From positions 1-64,000 of the forward strand of contig JASGCM010000017.1 in assembly GCA_030054175.1 (NCBI GenBank): 64,000 nt of DNA, in the 5' to 3' direction. The translations under genes were made by a program, and so were the position numbers. Numbering within the stretch: the stretch's first letter is position 1; each line of letters starts with the position of its first letter. This stretch comes from Alphaproteobacteria bacterium (lineage in GTDB: Bacteria > Pseudomonadota > Gammaproteobacteria > Burkholderiales > Burkholderiaceae_C). Below are positions 29,176-37,322 of this stretch, in pieces. The notes under the pieces are model-generated. The model was not told where the DNA came from. It worked only from the letters and a program-made list of their open reading frames with translations, and made no database searches.

Positions 29176-29191
29176 CGTGAGGGTTGGCCCA

Positions 29192-29521
29192 TCAGGTCAC
29201 CTCTATCTGGGCCTGTGCCCGGGCCAGATAGCCATGGTCGCCTTGCCATTGCATTTGAAAGGTTCCGCTCACGGTCACCCGCATCTGAAACAGGATCAGC
29301 GGGTTGGCGGCGATTCCCCCCAGCAGATCGGCTCGAAACACTTCCACGCCGTTGAAGGTGCAATGGAACTGATGGATCATGTCGCGGGCGATGTGTTGCC
29401 CACGCTCGTCGAGCCGATGGCCGTTCTCCATGGGGTGTTGGGCCAAGGCGCGGATGGTGATCAACTCGCCCACTTGGGCGCGAGGCGGGACCGTGATCAG
29501 GGTGCGTGGTGCAGTGCTCAT
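29192..29521 (-). CDS. soxZ: Sulfur-carrier partner protein SoxZ
   Basis: 109 residues, immunoglobulin-like fold with the conserved stretch ELITIRALAQHPMENGHRLDERGQ. SoxZ forms a heterodimer with SoxY in the periplasm and has no signal of its own, being exported with SoxY. Its start overlaps the end of soxY by four bases. Length is normal. Confidence 0.92.
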   Translation of the reverse strand: MSTAPRTLITVPPRAQVGELITIRALAQHPMENGHRLDERGQHIARDMIHQFHCTFNGVEVFRADLLGGIAANPLILFQMRVTVSGTFQMQWQGDHGYLARAQAQIEVT

Positions 29522-29985
29522 CGTTCCTCCGTGCAGGAGGACAGGGTGACGATGGTGTCAGCGCTGCCGGCCCAAATGAGGCCATCGCTCCATTCGGCCA
29601 AGGCCCAGACCCGTTGGGTGTTGGCCAGCCGGATGCGGGTGCTGAAGACAGCGGGGTGCGCGGTGGCCGGTGTGAAGTGGGCCTTCAGGATTTGTGGCAA
29701 GGGGTTGCCCTCGGCGATCAGGTGGATGCGTTGCACGTGCAGGGCATCGCCGCGACGCTCTGATACGCTGACCTGGGTCACGACCGAGTTGCCGTTTTCA
29801 ACCAGTGGAGGGATTTCGAGGGTGACTTTGCCAGGCGATATCGGGCGACCTGCCAACAGGTCACGGATGGCGGCCTGGGCCTGACGTTGCTGGGCTTCTT
29901 GCTCTGGGTCCAAGGCGCGAGCGCCCAACCAACTGGCGGGCCACAGACCCCAGCAGACGCTGAGCCAGTGGCGACGGTTGTTCAT
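29518..29985 (-). CDS. soxY: SoxY-like sulfur carrier with an unusual C-terminus
   Basis: 155 residues with an N-terminal signal (RRHWLSVCWGLWPASWLGARA) and the SoxY core (VTLEIPPLVENGNSVVTQVSV, HFTPATAHPAVFSTRIRLANTQRVWALAEWSDG). Canonical SoxY ends in the flexible arm GGCGG, whose Cys carries the sulfur intermediate. Here the end is LSSCTEER: Cys151 is in the expected place but the flanking glycines are missing and four residues follow. The two arginines after MNN are Tat-like. Overlaps soxX and soxZ by four bases each. Confidence 0.85.
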   Translation of the reverse strand: MNNRRHWLSVCWGLWPASWLGARALDPEQEAQQRQAQAAIRDLLAGRPISPGKVTLEIPPLVENGNSVVTQVSVSERRGDALHVQRIHLIAEGNPLPQILKAHFTPATAHPAVFSTRIRLANTQRVWALAEWSDGLIWAGSADTIVTLSSCTEER

Positions 29986-30386
29986 GGTTGAAGGGTCATC
30001 AAAAAAGCCACCACGTCGTCGATCTCTGCATCTTTGAGCAAACCTTGGCCAATGAATTGTGGATGAATTCGCACCCCCAAGCTGGGTTGGCCATATCTGG
30101 GCATGATGGTTGCGGGGTTAAAGCGGGCCGGGTCGATCAGTCGCTCGCGCAACTGGGCTGCTGTTTTGCCTTGCACCAGCATGGGCAAGGGCGGTGCGAG
30201 GTTGCCTTGAAAGGGGTCTTCTTCAAAAGGGCCGCTATGGCACAGGAGGCAAAAGCCTCGTTGCCGGTCGACCACAATGGCGCGACCTTGCTTGGCGTCA
30301 CCGCTAGGCATCGCATTGGGTTGCGCCATTGCCAGCGCACTGCTCAAGCACCCCAGCCACAACCACAAAGCCCTGCGAGCACCCAT
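29982..30386 (-). CDS. soxX: Monohaem cytochrome SoxX
   Basis: 134 residues with a signal peptide, one haem motif CLLCH (46-50) and a Met-containing segment (ATIMPRYG, about 92-99) expected to give the second haem ligand. SoxX pairs with SoxA. The gene starts three bases after the end of the molybdenum-hydroxylase gene and overlaps soxY by four bases, so it is translated as part of one run. Confidence 0.88.
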   Translation of the reverse strand: MGARRALWLWLGCLSSALAMAQPNAMPSGDAKQGRAIVVDRQRGFCLLCHSGPFEEDPFQGNLAPPLPMLVQGKTAAQLRERLIDPARFNPATIMPRYGQPSLGVRIHPQFIGQGLLKDAEIDDVVAFLMTLQP

Positions 30387-30389
30387 GGC

Positions 30390-32567
30390 TTAGACCAGGG
30401 TGTAGCCGGCTTTGTTCAGGGGCACGGTGCGCAAACGCTCACCCGTGGCGCGATAGATGGCATTGAGCACGGCGGGTGCGGCCACGCAGATGGTGGGTTC
30501 ACCAATGCCGCCCCATTCTTGCCCCCCGCCTTGGATGATGATGGTCTCTACTTTGGGCATTTGGGCCAGGCGCATCGATCCAAAGGTGTCGAAGTTGGTC
30601 TGCTCGATGCGCCCGTTTTTTACTGTGCACTCTTGCATGAACAAGGCCGACAGGCCATAGACGAATGAGCCCGAGACCTGACGTTCGATCTGCGCCGGGT
30701 TGACCGCGTAGCCGGGGTCAGTGGCCGCCACGATGCGGTGAATTTTGACCTTTTTGCCTTGCACCGATAACTCGCAGGCGGCAGCGACGAAGCTGCCAAA
30801 GGCTTTCATTTGCGCCAGGCCCCGGTGTACGCCAGGTGCGGCCGGTTTGTCCCACCCGATGCGCTCGGCCACGGCATTGAGTACCGCCAGGTTGCGCGGA
30901 TACGGCCCCATGAATTGCCGTCTGAAGGCCAACGGATCCAGGCCAGCTTGTTCGGCCAACTCGTCCATGAAGCATTCGATGAAGACGGCATTCTGGTTGC
31001 TGTTGACGCCGCGCCAAAACCCCGGGGGTACATGGGTGTTGCGCATTGCGTGGTCAACCTTCAGGTTGGGGAAGGCGTAACCAAAGCCATGCTCGCCACC
31101 CTCAAAGACGCCTTGGAACACCAGCGGGTCACGCCCCTTTTGTTGTTCGAGCACCGCAGGTCGCACGGCCGCCAGAATCGATTGACCCGACAGACGCATG
31201 TGTAGGCCAGTGAGTTTTTTCTGCGCATCGAAAGTGCCCGTCAATTGGCAGGCCATGACCGGGTGATAGTGACCATGGGTCATGTCTTCTTCGCGCGTCC
31301 AGATCAACTTGATGGGCGTGCCGGGCATTTGGCGCGCGATCAGGACCGCTTGACGGGTGTAGTCTTGGAATGCACCGCGCCGACCAAACCCGCCCCCCAA
31401 ATTGACCTTGTGCACATCGCATTGCTCGGCTCGCAGGCCAGAGGCTGCGATGACCGCCGCCAACGAGGCCTCGCCGTCTTGTGTGGGCACCCAGGCTTCG
31501 CAGCGCTCTGGCGTCCATACGGCGGTGGCGTTCATGGGCTCAAGGGGGGCGTGGTTGAGGAAGGGATAGAAGTAGCGACTCTGATGTGTGCTGGCGGCTT
31601 GAGTCCGCGCGGTGGCCATGTTGCCCGACTCGTTGCCCACAAAAGCCTGTTCGGCCCCAAGTCCTTCAAAGAGCATGGCCTCGATGTGGGCGCTGTTGGC
31701 TTGTGCATGGGGCCCCAGATCCCAATCGATCTTCACCTGATCCAGTGCGGTCTTGGCGACCCAAAAGGTGTCGGCAATGACAGCCACGGCGTTGTCATCG
31801 ACTGCCACGACCTGGTGCACGCCTTTCAGGCCCTGAATGGCTTGGGCGTCAAAGGATTTGAGTTTGCCGCCAAAAACAGGACATTGGCGAATGTTGGCCA
31901 CGCGCATACCCGGCAGTTTGAGGTCGATGGCATAAACCTGCCTTCCATTGACTTTGTCTCGGGTATCCAAGCGGCGCACCGATTGACCGATGATCTTCCA
32001 TTCGCCGGGTTTTTTCAGTTCGACTGTTGTTGGCACTGACAACTGGGCGGCGGCCTGGGCGACTTGACCATAGGTGGTCTGACGACGGCTGGACGAGTGA
32101 CGGATCACGCCTTGGCTGACGGTCAATTCGCCGGCTGGCACCCCCCACTGCTGGGCTGCGGCTTGCAGCAGCATGGTTCGTGCCGCAGCACCGCCTTGGC
32201 GCACGTATTCCTGCGACTCTCGGATGCCTCGGCTGCCGCCGGTCGAGTAACTGCCCCAAACGCGTTTGCGACGCAGGTTCTCGCCTGGAGTCGGGTATTC
32301 GGTGGTGACGTATTTCCAGTCGCATTCCAATTCTTCTGCGACCAATTGGGCCAGTCCGGTCAGTGTGCCTTGGCCCATCTCTGAGCGGGCGATGCGGATG
32401 ATGACTTTCTCATCTGGACGGATCAAGACCCACACGCCTACTTCGGCTGCGGCGGGTTTGGGTTGGGCATTCAGAGACAGCGGCAGAGTGAGCCCGATGG
32501 AGAGGCCGGCACCCAGTGCTGCGCCGCCTTGGATGAATTGACGGCGTTGGATCACAAGAGAGTTCAT
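30390..32567 (-). CDS. Molybdenum-hydroxylase large subunit (xanthine dehydrogenase family, IorB-like)
   Basis: 725 residues. A Tat signal (QRRQFIQGG, about 7-15) indicates export after cofactor loading. Molybdopterin-binding motifs typical of the isoquinoline 1-oxidoreductase/aldehyde dehydrogenase group are visible: SEMGQGTLTGLAQLVAEEL near 62, GGGFGRRGAFQDY near 400 and GGIGEP near the C-terminus, whose Glu is the catalytic base. The small 2Fe-2S subunit gene lies 12 bp upstream, and soxX begins 3 bp downstream. No FAD subunit is present, so electrons would pass to cytochromes. Substrate unknown. Confidence 0.85.
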   Translation of the reverse strand: MNSLVIQRRQFIQGGAALGAGLSIGLTLPLSLNAQPKPAAAEVGVWVLIRPDEKVIIRIARSEMGQGTLTGLAQLVAEELECDWKYVTTEYPTPGENLRRKRVWGSYSTGGSRGIRESQEYVRQGGAAARTMLLQAAAQQWGVPAGELTVSQGVIRHSSSRRQTTYGQVAQAAAQLSVPTTVELKKPGEWKIIGQSVRRLDTRDKVNGRQVYAIDLKLPGMRVANIRQCPVFGGKLKSFDAQAIQGLKGVHQVVAVDDNAVAVIADTFWVAKTALDQVKIDWDLGPHAQANSAHIEAMLFEGLGAEQAFVGNESGNMATARTQAASTHQSRYFYPFLNHAPLEPMNATAVWTPERCEAWVPTQDGEASLAAVIAASGLRAEQCDVHKVNLGGGFGRRGAFQDYTRQAVLIARQMPGTPIKLIWTREEDMTHGHYHPVMACQLTGTFDAQKKLTGLHMRLSGQSILAAVRPAVLEQQKGRDPLVFQGVFEGGEHGFGYAFPNLKVDHAMRNTHVPPGFWRGVNSNQNAVFIECFMDELAEQAGLDPLAFRRQFMGPYPRNLAVLNAVAERIGWDKPAAPGVHRGLAQMKAFGSFVAAACELSVQGKKVKIHRIVAATDPGYAVNPAQIERQVSGSFVYGLSALFMQECTVKNGRIEQTNFDTFGSMRLAQMPKVETIIIQGGGQEWGGIGEPTICVAAPAVLNAIYRATGERLRTVPLNKAGYTLV

Positions 32568-32579
32568 CGGGTGTGTCCT

Positions 32580-33029
32580 TTAAACATTGGCGGCGGCACG
32601 GACCGCTTTGCGTACTTCCTGGAAGGTGCCGCAGCGACAAATATTGCTGATGTGGGCATCGATGTCGGCGTCGCTGGGGTTGGGATTTTGTCGCAGCAAG
32701 GCGGTGGTCGCCATGATCATGCCCGATTGGCAGTAGCCGCATTGCGGCACCTGGTGTTCGACCCAGGCTTGCTGGACCTTGCTCAGGCGACCATTTTTCT
32801 CGAGGCTCTCGATGGTTTCAACTTTTTGCTGGCCCACCGCGCTGACCGGGTAGCTGCAAGATCGAATGGCTTGGCCGTTGATCATGACCGTGCAGGAACC
32901 GCACTGAGCGATGCCGCAACCGTATTTGGTGCCAGTCAATCCCAGTTGTTCGCGCAGCGCCCACAACAAAGGGGTGTCAGGTGTCACATCGACGGTGTGC
33001 GATTTGCCATTGACTTGGATTTTTTGCAT
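32580..33029 (-). CDS. [2Fe-2S] small subunit of a molybdenum hydroxylase (IorA-like)
   Basis: 149 residues with a plant-type [2Fe-2S] motif (YGCGIAQCGSC, about 36-46, then the Cys in SCSYPV) and the helical second cluster (CGYCQSG and CRCGTF). This is the standard two-cluster small subunit of the xanthine dehydrogenase family. No signal peptide; it would be carried out with the Tat-bearing large subunit. First gene of the leftward run ending in soxA. Confidence 0.9.
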   Translation of the reverse strand: MQKIQVNGKSHTVDVTPDTPLLWALREQLGLTGTKYGCGIAQCGSCTVMINGQAIRSCSYPVSAVGQQKVETIESLEKNGRLSKVQQAWVEHQVPQCGYCQSGMIMATTALLRQNPNPSDADIDAHISNICRCGTFQEVRKAVRAAANV

Positions 33030-33106
33030 GACGCCCCCGGGAAATGAAAGTATTCATTTTCCGGGCTGCTGAAATCTGGCGCCACAGTGCATTCCCTGGG
33101 GAAGCT

Positions 33107-34966
33107 TTACTTCGTGGCGGGTTGGGCCGTGGTGACGCAGGCGCCCCAGCTGTCTTTCAGACCCACCGCCCGGTTGAACACCGGATGATCGGGGGTGTGA
33201 TTGAGTCGGTCGGCCACGAAGTAGCCGTGGCGTTCGAATTGGAACTTCTGATCGGGCTGCGCCTGCGCCAAGCTGGGCTCGACATAACCGCGCACCACTT
33301 TCAGGCTATCGGGGTTGAGGGCCTGCAAAAAGTCCTTGCCACCGGCATCGGGGTGGGGGTCGGCGAACAATCGCTCGTACAGTCGGATTTCGGCTGGCAC
33401 ACCGTCAGTCACACCCACCCAAGTGATGGCCGCTTTGGCTTTCACACTGTCGGCGCCGGGGGTGCCGCTCTTGGTGCCGGCGATCACTTTGGCATGAACC
33501 TCGGTCACTGCGCCGTGGGCGTCGCGCAAGCAAGCCGTGCATTCGATCACGTAGCCACCCTTCAGGCGCACCACATTGCCGGGGAAAAGCCGTTTGTAGC
33601 CCTTGGGGGGTACTTCCTCGAAGTCCTCGCGCTCGATCCAGACCTGGGCGCCGATTTTGAACACTCGATCTGGCGGCGGCGCAATGCCTTGCGGGAGGGC
33701 ACTGGCAGGCAGGGCAGGTTGGCTGCAAGTTTCGGTGTAATCGGCCGAGTCGAACACCTCGGCCCAATTGGTGAGCACCAGCTTGACCGGGTCGAGCACG
33801 GCCATGCCTCGAAGGGCTTTGTGCTCAAGGTCTTCGCGCAGGCAGCCTTCGAGGACGCTGTAATCGATCCAACTGTCCGATTTGGTGACGCCAATCCGGT
33901 CGATGAACAGGTGCAGGCTTTCGGGCGTGTAGCCACGGCGGCGCAGGCCGACGATGGTGGGCATGCGCGGGTCGTCCCAACCGCTGACCCGGCCTTCTGA
34001 CACCAGTTGGGCCAGCTTGCGCTTGGAGGTCACCACATAGGTCAGGTTCAGGCGGGCGAATTCGTATTGGCGTGGTGGCGGGTCAGCCAGCAGGCCGGCT
34101 TCGATCAGGCGTTGCAGCAACCAGTCGTAGAAGGGGCGCTGGTCTTCGAATTCGAGTGTGCAGATGCTGTGGGTGATTTGCTCCAGCGCATCCTCGATGG
34201 GGTGCGCGAAGGTGTACATGGGGTAGACGCACCAGCGCGTGCCGGTGTGGTGGTGTTCGGCGTGGCGAATGCGGTAGATCGCCGGATCGCGCAGGTTGAT
34301 GTTGGGCGAAGCCATGTCGATCTTGGCGCGCAAGACCATCGCCCCGTCGGTGTGGCGGCCATCGCGCATTTCGCGAAAACGTGTCAGGTTGTCGGCGGCG
34401 CTGCGGTCGCGAAACGGGCTGTTCCTGCCGGGGGTGGTGAAATCGCCCCGGCTGGCGCGCATTTCTTCAGCGCTTTGCTCGTCCACATAGGCGTGGCCAG
34501 TCTCAATCAGGGTTTCGGCGGCACGGTACATGAAATCGAAATAGTCGCTGGCCTGATAGGGGGCGGCGCTGCCTGGGGCCTGGCCCGATTGCGCCCAATC
34601 GAAGCCCAACCAACGCACGGCATCGATGATGCTGTGAACGAACTCGGTGTCTTCTTTTTCCGGGTTGGTGTCGTCAAAGCGCAAATGGCAGACGCCGCCA
34701 TAGTCGCGCGCCAAGCCGAAGTTCAGACAAATGCTTTTGGCGTGGCCCACATGCAGGTAGCCATTGGGCTCGGGCGGAAACCGGGTGCGGATTTTGGCCG
34801 GGTCGGGTTGGCCTTGGGCCTGGTGCGCCGCATCGCCGGGGGTGCCCGCCCAGCGCCGCCCGGCGTAGGTGCCTTGGGCCAAATCTTGTTCGATGATCTG
34901 GCGCAGGAAATTCGAGGCTTTGGCGTCTGCGGTGACGGAAGAGGGCGTGGAATGTGGGGAGCTCAT
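33107..34966 (-). CDS. glnS: Glutaminyl-tRNA synthetase
   Basis: 619 residues. Class I signatures are FPPEPNGYLHVGHAKS (HIGH-type, about 64-79) and VTSKRKLAQLV (KMSKS-type, about 324). The anticodon-binding beta-barrel domain follows. It charges tRNA-Gln with glutamine. An N-terminal extension of about 60 residues precedes the HIGH block, and a Gly/Ala-rich insertion sits near 30-55. Length is in the upper family range. Confidence 0.96.
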   Translation of the reverse strand: MSSPHSTPSSVTADAKASNFLRQIIEQDLAQGTYAGRRWAGTPGDAAHQAQGQPDPAKIRTRFPPEPNGYLHVGHAKSICLNFGLARDYGGVCHLRFDDTNPEKEDTEFVHSIIDAVRWLGFDWAQSGQAPGSAAPYQASDYFDFMYRAAETLIETGHAYVDEQSAEEMRASRGDFTTPGRNSPFRDRSAADNLTRFREMRDGRHTDGAMVLRAKIDMASPNINLRDPAIYRIRHAEHHHTGTRWCVYPMYTFAHPIEDALEQITHSICTLEFEDQRPFYDWLLQRLIEAGLLADPPPRQYEFARLNLTYVVTSKRKLAQLVSEGRVSGWDDPRMPTIVGLRRRGYTPESLHLFIDRIGVTKSDSWIDYSVLEGCLREDLEHKALRGMAVLDPVKLVLTNWAEVFDSADYTETCSQPALPASALPQGIAPPPDRVFKIGAQVWIEREDFEEVPPKGYKRLFPGNVVRLKGGYVIECTACLRDAHGAVTEVHAKVIAGTKSGTPGADSVKAKAAITWVGVTDGVPAEIRLYERLFADPHPDAGGKDFLQALNPDSLKVVRGYVEPSLAQAQPDQKFQFERHGYFVADRLNHTPDHPVFNRAVGLKDSWGACVTTAQPATK

Positions 34967-35030
34967 GGCCCCATTTTAAGGGCGGTCAACCACTGCCCGG
35001 TGAATGGGTCTTGTGCGTCGGGGTTGGATC

Positions 35031-35543
35031 TCAGGGGCGTGGACGCAGCACCATTTCACGCTCGCGCAGTTCGATGTCGAATTGGCGTAAAAAACTCTGT
35101 CCCAGCAGGGCCTGTTGCGAGGGTAAACCGACCAGACCTCGCACGACGGTGGTGTCGTTCCAAACCAAGTGTCCAGCACGCACAGGCACACCGTGGACCA
35201 ACTCACCTCGGGTCTCACCGTTGGCTGTTCGAATCTGGATTTCGCGTCCGGCAGGCAAGCGGGCTTGCCGTGCTTGCTCTTCGCTGATGCTCACTGCCGT
35301 GGCCCCGGTGTCGATCATGAACACCACAGATGCATGGTTGACTTCGCCGGAAACATAGAAGTGTCCATCGGCATGGCGTGGCAAGACCAATTCGCCCCCT
35401 TGTCCGGCATAGGGTTGCAGGCTGGCGCGTTCGATCGACTCGTACCACAGCCAACCGAGGTAAATCAGCCCGCCCAAGATCAACCAGGCCAAGACGATGG
35501 CCAAAGCGGCCCAGTGGGCGGTGCGAACGGTCGAGCGATCCAT
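35031..35543 (-). CDS. Membrane-anchored retropepsin-like aspartic protease (TIGR02281-type)
   Basis: About 170 residues. One membrane helix near the N-terminus (WAALAIVLAWLILGGLIYLGWLW) is followed by a periplasmic domain with the aspartic-protease signature MIDTGATAVSIS and, later, LLGQSFLRQFDI. Single-lobed enzymes of this clan act as dimers. The ATG at 35543 is preferred over an upstream TTG. It lies 64 bp upstream of glnS on the same strand. Confidence 0.8.
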   Translation of the reverse strand: MDRSTVRTAHWAALAIVLAWLILGGLIYLGWLWYESIERASLQPYAGQGGELVLPRHADGHFYVSGEVNHASVVFMIDTGATAVSISEEQARQARLPAGREIQIRTANGETRGELVHGVPVRAGHLVWNDTTVVRGLVGLPSQQALLGQSFLRQFDIELREREMVLRPRP

Positions 35544-35639
35544 GGCCAAAGTATGGCTCAAACTAAGACGCCATGGGATTGGGGTTCATGTGAACCGCCC
35601 TCGGGGCGGCGATAATCGGGGCTGTTGCATGGAGAACGC

Positions 35640-36488
35640 GTGGATTTTGTACTGCTGATCAAGGCCGCCATCATGGGGCTGGTCGAGGGCCTGACCGAGT
35701 TTTTACCCATTTCATCCACTGGCCACTTGATTTTGGCGGGTAGTCTGCTGGACTTTCACGATGAAAAGGCCAAGGTCTTTGACATCGCCATCCAGACTGG
35801 GGCGATTTTTGCCGTGATCCTGGTCTACTGGCCAAAAGTCTGGGGCACCTTGGTGGCTCTGCCCAGCCAGCGCGAGGCGCGCCGCTTTGCGACCAATGTC
35901 TTCATCGGCTTTTTGCCGGCGGTGGTGCTGGGCTTGCTCTTTGGCAAGGCCATTCAGGCGCACCTGTTCACGCCTCAGGTGGTGGCCACCACCTTCATTT
36001 TGGGGGGCTTGGTGATTTTGTGGGCCGAGGCGCGCCAGCGCCCCATGACCAAGCACGATCATCCCGAAGATCGTGTGCGCATCCACCATGTCGAGAACAT
36101 GACCCCGCGCGACGCGTTAAAGGTCGGTCTGGTGCAATGCCTGGCCATGGTGCCCGGCACCAGCCGCAGCGGCGCGACCATCATCGGCGGTATGTTGCTG
36201 GGCCTCAGCCGCAAGGCCGCCACCGATTTCTCTTTTTATCTGGCCATGCCGACCCTGATTGGCGCCGGGGCTTATAGCCTGTACAAGCAGCGCGATATAT
36301 TGGCTTGGTCCGACGCCCCCATGTTTGTCGTCGGTCTGGTGTTTTCATTCATCAGCGCCTGGCTTTGCGTGCGCTGGCTGCTGCGCTACATCGCCCACCA
36401 CAGCTTTGTCCCCTTTGCCTGGTACCGCATCGCCTTTGGCGTGCTGATCTGGGTCAGCGCCCACCAGGGGTGGGTGCAGTGGGCCTGA
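35640..36488 (+). CDS. uppP: Undecaprenyl-diphosphatase UppP (BacA)
   Basis: 282 residues, integral membrane protein with the conserved active-site blocks [17 protein letters not shown] near the N-terminus and [35 protein letters not shown] in the middle. It recycles the lipid carrier for peptidoglycan and other envelope polymers. The GTG at 35640 follows GGAG by a standard distance. It converges on the Anbu gene with a six-base gap. Confidence 0.95.
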   Translation: MDFVLLIKAAIMGLVEGLTEFLPISSTGHLILAGSLLDFHDEKAKVFDIAIQTGAIFAVILVYWPKVWGTLVALPSQREARRFATNVFIGFLPAVVLGLLFGKAIQAHLFTPQVVATTFILGGLVILWAEARQRPMTKHDHPEDRVRIHHVENMTPRDALKVGLVQCLAMVPGTSRSGATIIGGMLLGLSRKAATDFSFYLAMPTLIGAGAYSLYKQRDILAWSDAPMFVVGLVFSFISAWLCVRWLLRYIAHHSFVPFAWYRIAFGVLIWVSAHQGWVQWA

Positions 36489-36494
36489 GGGGCT

Positions 36495-37322
36495 TCAAAT
36501 CAACTTGTCATCCGGAGTTTGAATCTTTTTGAGCGCACGGGACTTGGCGCCGGGGTTGAGCAGGGGCACGTCGGTGGGTTCGTTTTGCCACATCGGGTCG
36601 GCCAGGTCGTCGAAGGCCTGCCGCAGTTTCTCGCCCCATGAGGTGCGCAGCATGTGGAAATAGGGGTTGTTTTCGTCGATGCACAGCACCTGATCGCTTT
36701 GGAAGCGATCGGCCTGGTACACCACCATGTCCAGCGGCAAGCCCACAGAGAGGTTGGATTTCAGCGTCGAGTCCATCGACACCAAGGCGCACTTGGCGGC
36801 TTCGTTCAAGGGCGTGTCGGGCGTGAGCACCCGGTCCAGCACCGGCTTGCCGTATTTGGATTCGCCAATTTGGAAGTAGGGCGTCTCGGCGGTGGCTTCA
36901 ATGAAGTTGCCCGCTGAGTAGACCTGGAACAAGCGCATTGACTCGCCCCGGATCTGGCCGCCAAAAATCAGCGAGACATTGAATTCAACCCCGGCGGCTT
37001 TGAGCGAAGCGCCGTCGCGTTGGTAGACATGGCGCACGGCCTGCCCCAGGATGCGGGCGGCGTCGAACATGCTCTTGGCGTTCCAGATGGTGATGGGCTC
37101 TTGTTCGGGGTCCTCATGCATTTTTTCGACTTGCAATATTTCGCGCACGGATTGCGCGATGCTCAGGTTGCCTGCTGACAACAGCACCATGAAGCGGTCG
37201 CCCGGCTTTTCGTAGACGATGGTTTTTCGAAAGGTGCTGATCTGATCCAAACCCGCATTGGTGCGCGAATCGGACAAAAAGACCAAGCCAGCTTTGAGTT
37301 TGATGCCAACGCAATAGGTCAT
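36495..37322 (-). CDS. Anbu-type proteasome-like peptidase
   Basis: 275 residues. After Met the protein begins [32 protein letters not shown], the signature start of Anbu (ancestral beta subunit) proteins, with Thr2 as the expected catalytic nucleophile and Asp/Lys in the following strands. Anbu forms open helical rings and belongs to the Ntn-hydrolase fold; its substrates are unknown. It often sits with transglutaminase-like, alpha-E and ATP-grasp genes, none of which is here. Instead its start overlaps the mutS stop by four bases, so the two are probably co-translated. Confidence 0.85.
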   Translation of the reverse strand: MTYCVGIKLKAGLVFLSDSRTNAGLDQISTFRKTIVYEKPGDRFMVLLSAGNLSIAQSVREILQVEKMHEDPEQEPITIWNAKSMFDAARILGQAVRHVYQRDGASLKAAGVEFNVSLIFGGQIRGESMRLFQVYSAGNFIEATAETPYFQIGESKYGKPVLDRVLTPDTPLNEAAKCALVSMDSTLKSNLSVGLPLDMVVYQADRFQSDQVLCIDENNPYFHMLRTSWGEKLRQAFDDLADPMWQNEPTDVPLLNPGAKSRALKKIQTPDDKLI

